Source of the DNA: a virus
Virus record (IMG/VR): IMGVR_UViG_3300037110_000029
Span: 1 to 20,135 of that record
Direction: 5' to 3' (one strand)
DNA length: 20,135 nucleotides
This document shows, in pieces, positions 8,063-15,360 of the stretch. The position numbers and the translations under genes were made by a program. The notes beneath the pieces are model-generated. The model did not search any database and was not told the DNA's origin. It saw nothing but the letters and a program-made list of their open reading frames with translations. The stretch's first letter is position 1. Every line of letters begins with the position of its first letter.

Positions 8063-8584
8063 TTATAATTTTGTATCTTTAATACGAGCCATCCAGCCCT
8101 GAAGATATTTACGATTCTTTGAATTTCTTACAGAACATGTAATGTAAAAATTTTGACGTTCAGCAATATATAACTGTAGAAGATTTAACTCGGTATTATT
8201 TATTGCTTCTACTGTCTTATCATCAATATTATTAGTTTGTTTAACTCCAAGTATAAACTGCATTAGCCTTGAAGCAGTTCCTGTACCTGAATTAATCGCC
8301 TGGTCAAATAAATGTAAGGAAATAAATTCGTCATGAATCTTACTTAGATTGAGCCTGTTATAAAAATTCAACTTGATAAATTCCTTTGCTTTATCCAAAT
8401 CCATTGATTTCAACTCATCTATATTTATCTCTTCATCAAAATCATTACAATCTACATATTCTACTCTTCTTAGATAAAAGATAGAAATTCCAAACTTAGG
8501 TGGAATCAAATCCTCTACTGAATGAGTTCGGTTCCAGTCCTCATGCTTTAAAATAATATCTATACCCTTATTGAATTCTAACAT
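8063..8584 (-). CDS. GH108-type lysozyme (N-acetylmuramidase) with peptidoglycan-binding C-terminus
   Basis: The 173-aa length fits single-module glycoside hydrolase family 108 proteins. Residues 4-41 follow the family's opening: a helix FNKGIDIILKHE, with Glu15 where the catalytic Glu of the 'EGGY' motif lies, and KFGIS (30-34) where the family has 'T.(F/Y)GI(S/T)'. FDQAINSG (93-100), the QFILGVKQ helix (109-116), RQNFY (143-147) and GWMARI (163-168) match the C-terminal peptidoglycan-binding part. It should cleave the glycan backbone of peptidoglycan. There is no signal peptide or membrane segment. Lying between spike and adaptor genes, it is probably carried in the baseplate for wall penetration, as the lysozyme domain of T4 gp5 is; a free endolysin role is the alternative. 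The EGG is altered to EDW. The start is preceded by a purine run (AAAAAGGGGAGT). Confidence 0.8.
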   Translation of the reverse strand: MLEFNKGIDIILKHEDWNRTHSVEDLIPPKFGISIFYLRRVEYVDCNDFDEEINIDELKSMDLDKAKEFIKLNFYNRLNLSKIHDEFISLHLFDQAINSGTGTASRLMQFILGVKQTNNIDDKTVEAINNTELNLLQLYIAERQNFYITCSVRNSKNRKYLQGWMARIKDTKL

Positions 8585-8649
8585 ACTCCCCTTTTTAAAA
8601 CCCTAAATTTACTACAAAATTTTAATTATTTTTAATAAAGTTATCTCTA

Positions 8650-9036
8650 TTAATCAGTATCTGGAACTTCAATGTTAAAAACCGTATTTGTAATGGAATT
8701 GGTCAATGACGTCACTTCACTTTCAATAGCAGGTAAAACAGCAGTGGCTGCAGCCTGAGACGCAGTTGCGTCAGCAAAAGGTGAAGGTGGAGGAGCAGCA
8801 GTTGAAGTTGTCAGAGTCAGCGCTTCCTGATTTAATTTATTAACCAATAATGTAACAGTATTATATAAAACCTGTGCTTCTTGATATGCCTGTATCGCAA
8901 TAGCGAATGCTGTAAATGCTTCAACAACTACTGATGGAAGCTTGTCTTTTATTGCCTGAGGTGTCTTATTCCAAACCTTAGCAATATCAAACATTCCCAT
9001 GTTAGGTGTTATCTTCAATATTTCATTAACTGTCAT
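8650..9036 (-). CDS. Small Ala/Thr-rich baseplate-region protein, function unknown
   Basis: I choose the ATG at 9036, which overlaps the TGA of the spike gene as ATGA, over a GTG at 9066 that would extend into the spike gene. The 128-aa product has two helical, Ala-rich parts (about 14-72 and 88-118) separated by a Thr/Pro linker ending in AAPPPSPF (80-87), and an acidic tail. No known family, signal peptide or cysteine motif is seen. The upstream sequence AAAATAAAGGGATT resembles the A-rich leaders before the tube and chaperone genes. Its place between spike and lysozyme suggests a hub accessory protein or a link between spike and lysozyme. It is followed by a 65-bp non-coding gap, AT-rich, in which I see no clear promoter or terminator. 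Confidence 0.6.
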   Translation of the reverse strand: MTVNEILKITPNMGMFDIAKVWNKTPQAIKDKLPSVVVEAFTAFAIAIQAYQEAQVLYNTVTLLVNKLNQEALTLTTSTAAPPPSPFADATASQAAATAVLPAIESEVTSLTNSITNTVFNIEVPDTD

Positions 9037-9761
9037 AATCCCTTTATTTTCGTTGCCACTATACACTGAGATATATCTCCAATAGGTGAACCTGGTGGTA
9101 GTCCAGGTGCTATGACTAATCCTTGATTTCCACCTAATAAGATAGTGTCAGCTGTTACGTCTACTACTCCTTCAGTATTGACGACAACATTCCCAGTATT
9201 CTGTATATTTACATCACCATCAACTGAAATGTTTACATCACCATTTACATTCAAATTCAGACTGGCACTTTTATTGGAATTTGAAAGGTTTATATTTAAA
9301 TCTCCACCACCATCATCTCCTATGACATTTATATTTAATTCACCTGTATCTCCGTGCCCAGATATAAGAACCAGTGCATTACCTAAACTTTTAAAGAGCT
9401 GAAATTCATTCTCACTTAGTGCTTGTGTCTCATCTCCTTTAGTCAGAACAGCTATGATTATCGGAACGTTCTTAATTAAATAATTTACATAAACCACCGC
9501 ACTACCTAAAAAATCGCCTGGTTGAGTATTTGAATCTTCATAATTTGAAGTCGGGAAGGTTATATTCTGTAAAGATGTCATGTCTATCTTTATATCATGA
9601 AACAACGCACCGTCCTCAGTCATTATCGAAACTGTCTCTTTATTGAAACACTCTTGTACAAAAGCATCCCTATTAAAATTAGAAGGGATGACAATATAAG
9701 CTATACCAACAGTGTACAGCGTGTTAGGAACCATCTCTCGTGTTATACCATCTTCAAACAT
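9033..9761 (-). CDS. Baseplate central spike protein (gp5/gpV/gp45-like) with OB fold and beta-helix
   Basis: The start is the ATG at 9761, overlapping the hub TGA by 8 bases (ATGTTTGA); a TTG at 9776 is unlikely. The 242-aa protein has an N-terminal beta domain (about 10-115) that fits an OB fold, then a run of alternating short strands from 140 to 210, such as LNINV, DLNINLS, LNLNVNGDVNISVDGDVNIQ, VVVNTEGVVDVTADTILLGG, typical of the trimeric beta-helix of contractile-tail spikes. The end contains NQGLVIAPGLPPGSP. The spike punctures the outer membrane on contraction. It lies directly after the hub gene as in P2, Mu and T4. No HxH iron-binding apex motif is seen, so the tip may be formed by another protein or by a different fold. 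The protein has no lysozyme domain, which matches the separate lysozyme gene nearby. Confidence 0.82.
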   Translation of the reverse strand: MFEDGITREMVPNTLYTVGIAYIVIPSNFNRDAFVQECFNKETVSIMTEDGALFHDIKIDMTSLQNITFPTSNYEDSNTQPGDFLGSAVVYVNYLIKNVPIIIAVLTKGDETQALSENEFQLFKSLGNALVLISGHGDTGELNINVIGDDGGGDLNINLSNSNKSASLNLNVNGDVNISVDGDVNIQNTGNVVVNTEGVVDVTADTILLGGNQGLVIAPGLPPGSPIGDISQCIVATKIKGL

Positions 9762-12114
9762 TGTATTTAGGATCAAATTGTAACCTATTCAAAAAGAAAT
9801 TAAATATATCAGGGTCTACATCGAATACACCCTTGGCAACCAACTTGCTCTTATTCTTCGTAACTCCATTGACTTGATAAGTATCGGTCAGCTGCTGTAT
9901 AATATAATCCGTATTCACAACATCAAAGTAACTAACTGCCTTAGACACTTCTTGATCTTTATTAGCCGCAGAAGGGAAAGTAGCCGAAGAACCATATACA
10001 AATCTTTCAATCATTCCTCTACTAACAGAGAGTGTCGTAATTCGTTCAATTGAACCTGATGAAATACTGAATGACTGACTAACTGCATCAACATAAAATA
10101 TCTCTTTCGTTCCTTTATGACGAACCCATGTACCTCTCTTTATACGACGGTCACCATTGATAATTATAGAACCATTACGAGTGAACGGCATGTAACTGTT
10201 ACAATCAATAATATACTTCAAATCCTGTAGAGCAGCCTTACGGAAATAATCAATATTTACATCCTTTTGTGCTTGCGATATTGCTTCATAAGATGTATAA
10301 ATACAAGTATCTTCTTTCTTCTTATTGCCCCATATCTTCGCATATGCTGGTAAGAATATGACAGGAAAGTTAGGGAGTGCTGAATCTTGACCTGTAAAAT
10401 TAAATTCTCTCGGTGTGTAACGATACCAAGTGAATATATTACTATCATTAAACTCTAATGAGTCAGTGATTATATCTGATTCCTCGATATCAATAACCAG
10501 TGACTGCTGTTGATATTCATCAGTACTCTTACTTGCAGATGACTTCTGTATAGGAGGATTATAACTATAATCAATCGCAACCGTATTATTTTTTAAAAAA
10601 CTTAATATTGCCGTCTTATTAAATGGTGGCTGACGCACGATTATAGTATATTGGTCTCCGAAAGTATCACCCCAAAACTCAACAAAAGGTTCTTGACATA
10701 TCTTTTGAAACTCATTATACAAACTTCCATCAGGATTCGCTACACTATTATCATTCAGTCGGCGATTATCTAAGATACTATCAATTGATATTTTGACTAT
10801 CTGCCATACACCATTCATAGCTTCCTCGCCAACATTATATTGAGTATCATCTTTCAATAACTTATATCGTGTACTAACACGGTCTCCATAAGCATTGAAT
10901 ACATTATTAGGAATAATACCCATGTAACTGCACTGATTTATAATAAACTGAATGTTAAACTTCAATGACCTGTTGACTTTGGCAAATAGTTCTTTATAAT
11001 TTTGATCATGAAAATTGCGTTTCACTAAATTATCACTATCGGCATCAGTATTGGCATAGAAGAATTGTGTAGAACCTGTTGTAAATAAAAACGGAAAGAT
11101 GAAATCACCATCATCAGTAAGTAACTTCATAAAGTCTCTTCCCATTATAGAAATAGATACATCATTACTTTCTGGAGAGGTCACTATCTTAGTGCTATCA
11201 ACCAATGCAATCATGTCATACACTTGATTTGGCAATTGATTAAAGGGAACTTCAAACAGTCTTTCAGTTTTCCCAGAATCATATTCTAATGCAAGCTTCT
11301 CAAACTTAATAAATACAAGATCATTAACATTTATTTTATTATGAAAGAAGAAATTGGTACGAACTTTAGAAACTGAATCGTGATGTACACTCGCTTCATA
11401 AAGAAGTTGGTCTAAATTCATATTCAATTCATCACCATATATATCTTCTATCGGAGCCATAGAAAGACTGAAACTCCCTCCAGCTTTAGAAGTGCTGGTA
11501 CTCACTGACTCCACAAAGCTCGTTACATTTATCAATTTATTTAAAGTACGAATCCACATCCACACAGATATGTTAGGATAGAGCTCAGTGACTGTATCAT
11601 TATTATTAACATTATATTTAGTGGCCGATATATACTTAGGGTCTTGTAATAACTTGACAAGTTGATCATCAAGAAATGTAAGAGTATTGGATTCGTCTAC
11701 AACAGTGTTTACTAATAATCCAGCCAAATTTGATACATTTGCTCCCGTTTTGGGAATCAAAATTACTGTTCCGGAAACTATTAAGTCAATGAAAGAATCT
11801 TGTGAATTTATATCTAAAAATCCTAAATTCAAATAATCTTCAGTCGCAGAAATTAACAAACTATTATTCTTTTTATCAGTTAGTGTATAATTCTCTATAA
11901 TTCGCTGATAATTAATTTTACCCGTGCCACCGTCATAACTCAGGAATGAATATAAGTCAGGTTGCGTGCTTGTAGATAAAAATGGATTATTCGCCACAGG
12001 AGCACCATTGAAATCAATAACACACCCATTCCAAATAAATGTAGGGTCTTTTATCAATTCAACTATACTTGTAATTGATGAGTCTGTCTTATATTTTATG
12101 TAAGGAACTGGCAT
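9754..12114 (-). CDS. Baseplate hub protein (gp27/gpD/gp44-like)
   Basis: A 786-aa protein placed directly before the spike gene. Residues 477-498 carry VEFWGDTFGDQYTIIVRQPP, close to the 'E.wGDt.gd.f.l.vRqPPf' segment that marks many hub proteins of the gp27/gpD type. Residues 552-570 (SLEFNDSNIFTWYRYTPRE) and 659-700, with RGTWVRHKGTKEIFYVDAVS and a TTLSVSRG strand, match the later tube-like domain of the same family. The hub trimer attaches the tail tube to the spike. At 786 aa it is large for this family (P2 gpD and T4 gp27 are about 390), with an extra N-terminal part of roughly 200 residues whose role I cannot assign. It begins 4 bases after the tape measure stop. Confidence 0.82.
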   Translation of the reverse strand: MPVPYIKYKTDSSITSIVELIKDPTFIWNGCVIDFNGAPVANNPFLSTSTQPDLYSFLSYDGGTGKINYQRIIENYTLTDKKNNSLLISATEDYLNLGFLDINSQDSFIDLIVSGTVILIPKTGANVSNLAGLLVNTVVDESNTLTFLDDQLVKLLQDPKYISATKYNVNNNDTVTELYPNISVWMWIRTLNKLINVTSFVESVSTSTSKAGGSFSLSMAPIEDIYGDELNMNLDQLLYEASVHHDSVSKVRTNFFFHNKINVNDLVFIKFEKLALEYDSGKTERLFEVPFNQLPNQVYDMIALVDSTKIVTSPESNDVSISIMGRDFMKLLTDDGDFIFPFLFTTGSTQFFYANTDADSDNLVKRNFHDQNYKELFAKVNRSLKFNIQFIINQCSYMGIIPNNVFNAYGDRVSTRYKLLKDDTQYNVGEEAMNGVWQIVKISIDSILDNRRLNDNSVANPDGSLYNEFQKICQEPFVEFWGDTFGDQYTIIVRQPPFNKTAILSFLKNNTVAIDYSYNPPIQKSSASKSTDEYQQQSLVIDIEESDIITDSLEFNDSNIFTWYRYTPREFNFTGQDSALPNFPVIFLPAYAKIWGNKKKEDTCIYTSYEAISQAQKDVNIDYFRKAALQDLKYIIDCNSYMPFTRNGSIIINGDRRIKRGTWVRHKGTKEIFYVDAVSQSFSISSGSIERITTLSVSRGMIERFVYGSSATFPSAANKDQEVSKAVSYFDVVNTDYIIQQLTDTYQVNGVTKNKSKLVAKGVFDVDPDIFNFFLNRLQFDPKYNV

Positions 12115-12118
12115 TTAA

Positions 12119-14065
12119 TTAAAATGTAATTTTAAATGGTTTTTTAGGATCAAATAGTTTTTTAGAATTTAATGCGTTTACTTTTTTTTGGTCAGGTACT
12201 ACGATTGTAAGATATGTACTGGGGTCAGTAACATCATATGCCTTCTTGCTACCTGCTATAATACGAAGATACTCCTTCATCTCCATCTGATTCTGTATTG
12301 CCTTAACCTGATTCTCTTCTGTCTTCTCGTAAGTGCCTTCTGCTGTATTAAAATGCTGGTCAAGTTTCGTTACAATACTATCAATGATCCCAGGTGTAGA
12401 CCAAGCATCTGACATTTGTGCATTTAATCTCTTATATTTCGATGTACCCTTACCAACTGCTGCTTCTCCTAAGAAATCAACTCCTCCTTCAGCACCAGAC
12501 AATATAGAGATAAATTTATCTGGAGAAGATTTAGCTATTCTTTCAGATAAATCCAATTCTTTACCACCAAAAAATACTTGGCTAATCATATCAGAATAAC
12601 GATCACCTCCACCAGCTATACCTTTCATTGTCTTCAACATATCTGGAAGGTACTGTTGATTCGCAGGAGAGAAGGGATCCTCCATTATCTTACGATACTG
12701 GAATAGACTTTGTCCTGGCATCATTGAACTTAATACACCAAACTGTAGAGCTTGTACCTGACTATTCCCTGACTGATGTAGACCTGAATATAATCCTTGA
12801 ACTGCCTGACCCAATACTACAGGATTTGATATACCTACAGAATCCTTGATTGCCTTAATCATATGTGTATTAACACCCTGATTGACGTGTGTTGTTTCCT
12901 CAAGCTGCTTCTGACTCAGATTTATCATTATCTGCATATATTCAGAAAGCTGACTCCTATCATTACCCATACCACTGCCAGATTGCAATCTTCCTGCCAC
13001 AGCAGCTGCCGATACACCACTACCTCTTAATAACTTAGTCATTTCAAGTGCCTGACCTTGATCAATTCCACCACCATGTATCAATTCGGCTGTCTTTAAA
13101 GCTCCTCTCATAATAGGATCATCATGACCTGCTGCCTTTGAATATTCTTTTGCTAACTGATATGATTCTGTATAAGTCATTCCCATTCCGCCCATAGTAT
13201 TAAGATTATCCTGTCTCGCACCTTCAGCATTAATCGGACTAAGATCAAGAGATCTTCTTCTACCTGGAACTTTTTTCCCTTTTTTATTCAAATATGAATA
13301 ACCTATATCTTCAACAGGTGTCATACCTGTATTCCTCATCCCTCCAGTAACACCATAATATTCAGCCTGTGCTTGTTGTAGTTCGCTCGAATTCTTAAAT
13401 ACTTGCTCAGCAGAACCTGATATTAAGGCAGCAGCAACATTAATAAGTGGATTTCCTGTAAACATAGAAGTCATCGTTGGAATAGCAGAAGCAGCACCTG
13501 AATATATATTTGGAGCTCTCATTACAGTCAAGGTAGTATTTTGCAAATCACCTATCGTCCTGAGAAAACGATCATTATACTGTTTATCCTTTTCTTTTTG
13601 TTGACGATCCTTTTCATTTTCTGATTTATCTTCTTGACGATCTATGCGTTGCTTTGCACGCTCATCATTCTTTTCAAGTCTCTCCTGATATATCTTTTCT
13701 TTATTATTTGTTTTATCCCTTTCAAAAAATTCACGCAGAATATTAGCTTCCATACCAGATGCAGCAAATTCACCTTGAATACCTGCGACGTTTTTCTTAT
13801 ACTGTTGAGGGGTCTGTTGACCTGATTGAAGTAAGTTCTTCTCAATCATTAGAGATGCTTTCAGGTCTTGAGTCAATTTACGTTGATGAGAAATAACTTG
13901 CTCCTCAACTATCTTCATCATATCTTTAGATGATGTCCCGTATTGTTTTGCAAACTGAACGAAATCCGCATACATCTTACCAACCTGCTTGGATACTTTA
14001 TCTGCACCTTGAGCAAAATTAGCATCATCTACACTGAACTTTATTTTGAACTCTCTATCTGCCAT
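12119..14065 (-). CDS. Tail tape measure protein
   Basis: A 648-aa protein located between the chaperone genes and the hub, the usual place for a tape measure protein. It opens with a beta-like segment EFKIKFSVDDANFAQG (residues 5-20), common at the start of tape measure proteins, followed by a long helical region, highly charged at about 112-168 (many K, E, R, D, Q: coiled coil). A hydrophobic, Ala-rich stretch lies at 178-218 and could be the membrane-interacting part; Gly/Ala/Met-rich helices follow (about 290-480). No peptidase or lysozyme domain is evident. The known ruler relation of about 0.15 nm per residue gives a tail of roughly 100 nm, short for a large phage; this is an estimate. 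Its ATG shares one base with the preceding stop (TAATG). Confidence 0.8.
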   Translation of the reverse strand: MADREFKIKFSVDDANFAQGADKVSKQVGKMYADFVQFAKQYGTSSKDMMKIVEEQVISHQRKLTQDLKASLMIEKNLLQSGQQTPQQYKKNVAGIQGEFAASGMEANILREFFERDKTNNKEKIYQERLEKNDERAKQRIDRQEDKSENEKDRQQKEKDKQYNDRFLRTIGDLQNTTLTVMRAPNIYSGAASAIPTMTSMFTGNPLINVAAALISGSAEQVFKNSSELQQAQAEYYGVTGGMRNTGMTPVEDIGYSYLNKKGKKVPGRRRSLDLSPINAEGARQDNLNTMGGMGMTYTESYQLAKEYSKAAGHDDPIMRGALKTAELIHGGGIDQGQALEMTKLLRGSGVSAAAVAGRLQSGSGMGNDRSQLSEYMQIMINLSQKQLEETTHVNQGVNTHMIKAIKDSVGISNPVVLGQAVQGLYSGLHQSGNSQVQALQFGVLSSMMPGQSLFQYRKIMEDPFSPANQQYLPDMLKTMKGIAGGGDRYSDMISQVFFGGKELDLSERIAKSSPDKFISILSGAEGGVDFLGEAAVGKGTSKYKRLNAQMSDAWSTPGIIDSIVTKLDQHFNTAEGTYEKTEENQVKAIQNQMEMKEYLRIIAGSKKAYDVTDPSTYLTIVVPDQKKVNALNSKKLFDPKKPFKITF

Positions 14066-14421
14066 TAGAATTTGAAATTATCAAGTTTTAATTTTTCAAA
14101 CTGCTCAGTAGCTTGCTTATTACTAATAACAGTTCTATTTAACCAATTTCCTTTACCAGCCTTATAAGAGGTGTTTTTGATTGAAAAATCCTCACCAGCT
14201 TCTTTCTTCGCAGACAGAAGCTTTAATTCCTCTTCACGCATTTCAAAGTACATATAATCTTCCTCGAACTCTACACACTGGTCTATAAAGCAAGATTCCC
14301 TATGAATCATGGAATTGAAAGCCACCTTGTGCTTATCTCGCCACCATCTATCCATAGGGAATCTTATATTCCAATCAACGACATATCTCTTTATGTCATC
14401 AGCTTCGATGCTTTTAAGCAT
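14065..14421 (-). CDS. Probable second tail assembly chaperone-like protein
   Basis: This 118-aa ORF begins 12 bases after the stop of the first chaperone and, unusually, in the same frame: TAA, four codons, then ATG. It has no SD. The sequence is charged and helical, with YVVDWNIRFPMDRWWRDKH (13-31) and FIDQCVEFEEDYMYFEMREEE (45-65). It lies exactly where G/T-type chaperone pairs lie, between the first chaperone and the tape measure gene. In lambda the second part is made by a -1 frameshift; here the -1 frame meets TGA at once, so either independent initiation or readthrough of the TAA would be needed. It ends with TAA sharing one base with the tape measure ATG. Function is by position; the family is not firmly recognised. 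Confidence 0.6.
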   Translation of the reverse strand: MLKSIEADDIKRYVVDWNIRFPMDRWWRDKHKVAFNSMIHRESCFIDQCVEFEEDYMYFEMREEELKLLSAKKEAGEDFSIKNTSYKAGKGNWLNRTVISNKQATEQFEKLKLDNFKF

Positions 14422-14433
14422 AGCACTATATGT

Positions 14434-14805
14434 TTACTTGGTCGGCTCATCAGTTTTCTTTCCTACATTCTGAAGTGCTTGATACCAAGCCGTCATCCAG
14501 GGCATAAACTTTTCCCGATACTCGGTGCGGATTTCAGCAAAATCCAAAGCATCAATATCCTCAAATGATACCTTGTTCAAATCTTTTTGAACCTGAGGAA
14601 TGAGCACTGTCAAGTTAGCAACGATATCAACAAACTCCAAGGCATCGTACTGTGCTACTAAATTAGATGAAGCCATAGTACCATACTGACCACCAGTGAG
14701 CTGTTGCTTCAATGCTTCAAGACGCATAAACTGTCCAACAGTTGGATAACTTACAACGTATTCGTTTCCCTTAACTTTTAAAGTGATTGTTCTCTGTAAT
14801 TCCAT
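14434..14805 (-). CDS. Tail assembly chaperone (gpG-like)
   Basis: A 123-aa protein between tube and tape measure. It opens with a beta segment (ITLKVKGNEYVVSYPTVGQ, residues 7-25) leading into helices (MRLEALKQQL, 27-36) and a helical rest with FVDIVANLTVLIPQVQKDL (58-76). A short beta start with 'P(T/S).gq...iE' followed by helices is the usual layout of tail assembly chaperones in myophages and siphophages; these coat the tape measure protein and recruit tube subunits. It ends with KKTDEPTK and TAA. The ATG follows the A-rich leader AAAAATAAAGAATGTT, shared with the tube gene. The role is inferred from layout and position. Confidence 0.7.
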   Translation of the reverse strand: MELQRTITLKVKGNEYVVSYPTVGQFMRLEALKQQLTGGQYGTMASSNLVAQYDALEFVDIVANLTVLIPQVQKDLNKVSFEDIDALDFAEIRTEYREKFMPWMTAWYQALQNVGKKTDEPTK

Positions 14806-14809
14806 AACA

Positions 14810-14846
14810 TTCTTTATTTTTACGACGATAATACTTACAATTTTTA
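14810..14846 (-). repeat. Spacer cassette copy between tube and chaperone genes
   Basis: On the minus strand this reads TAAAAATTGTAAGTATT, then a 7-base insert ATCGTCG relative to the other copy, then TAAAAATAAAGAA just before the chaperone start. The first TAA is the tube stop codon. The order TAAAAATTG, GTATT, AAAAATAAAGAA is the same as in the sheath-tube spacer. Confidence 0.7.
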
Positions 14847-15329
14847 GAACAGTATCGGGTCGAGATATGTACCTGACATATCACTTCCACTGATTTGTCC
14901 TTCTGTTATATCAAATGACTGACTATCCATAAATGCATTATAGATGACACCTATTTTTTCCTTACCTACCTGAGTGACAACTCCGGTCGTCTGGTCTTGT
15001 TCCTCAATTATCTTACGATAAAGATGAATATTGACACCGCTCTCAGTCAGCAGTAAAGTATTCTGAAAATCCTCCACGCTGTTATTTACTGTACGATTTA
15101 TAAAGGGATTAGGAATTGTACCTAACTTAGTAAAGTCAATAAAATAACTTGAAGCTGTGAACGAGCAATTAATATTCAGAGGAGGTTTCTCACTCGCTAT
15201 TAAGGTGCCGATACCACGTACATCACCACGACCTATATTCTCAGTTGCCCTGAAGGTCTTCATTTTGCCTATTGCTTGACCACCAATCTCAATTATTGCG
15301 AGGGGTGCCGTTAATGTCTTTGTTGCCAT
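14844..15329 (-). CDS. Tail tube protein
   Basis: A 161-aa protein directly after the sheath gene. Its length and beta-rich layout match contractile-tail tube proteins (P2 gpFII, T4 gp19): an N-terminal strand LAIIEIGGQAIGKMKTFRAT (residues 10-29), the region RGDVRGIGTLIASEKPP (34-50), a beta-hairpin region, then KIGVIYNAFMDSQSFDITEG (125-144) near the C-terminus. It should form stacked hexamers inside the sheath and carry DNA at injection. The ATG has the A-rich leader AAAAATAAAGAA immediately before it. The gene has its own spacer on both sides, unlike the overlapping baseplate genes, which fits strong independent translation of an abundant protein. Confidence 0.85.
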   Translation of the reverse strand: MATKTLTAPLAIIEIGGQAIGKMKTFRATENIGRGDVRGIGTLIASEKPPLNINCSFTASSYFIDFTKLGTIPNPFINRTVNNSVEDFQNTLLLTESGVNIHLYRKIIEEQDQTTGVVTQVGKEKIGVIYNAFMDSQSFDITEGQISGSDMSGTYLDPILF

Positions 15330-15360
15330 TTCTTTATTTTTAATACTTTACCAATTTTTA
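15330..15360 (-). repeat. Spacer cassette copy between sheath and tube genes
   Basis: Minus-strand reading: TAAAAATTGGTAAAGTATT then AAAAATAAAGAA and the tube ATG. The TAA is the sheath stop. It matches the tube-chaperone spacer almost base for base apart from small insertions, so the two are probably duplicated or selected for the same job, such as an A-rich translation enhancer. Confidence 0.7.

Noticed and set aside
8585-8649. Promoter or terminator in the gap before the lysozyme gene
   Set aside because: AT-rich with AAATTTTG, but no convincing -33 element and no stable hairpin; the purine run next to the ATG is too close for a normal SD.
13642-13845. Minus-strand ORFs inside larger genes (13642-13845, 10257-10448)
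   Set aside because: They are out-of-frame readings within the tape measure and hub genes, with no sign of their own start context.
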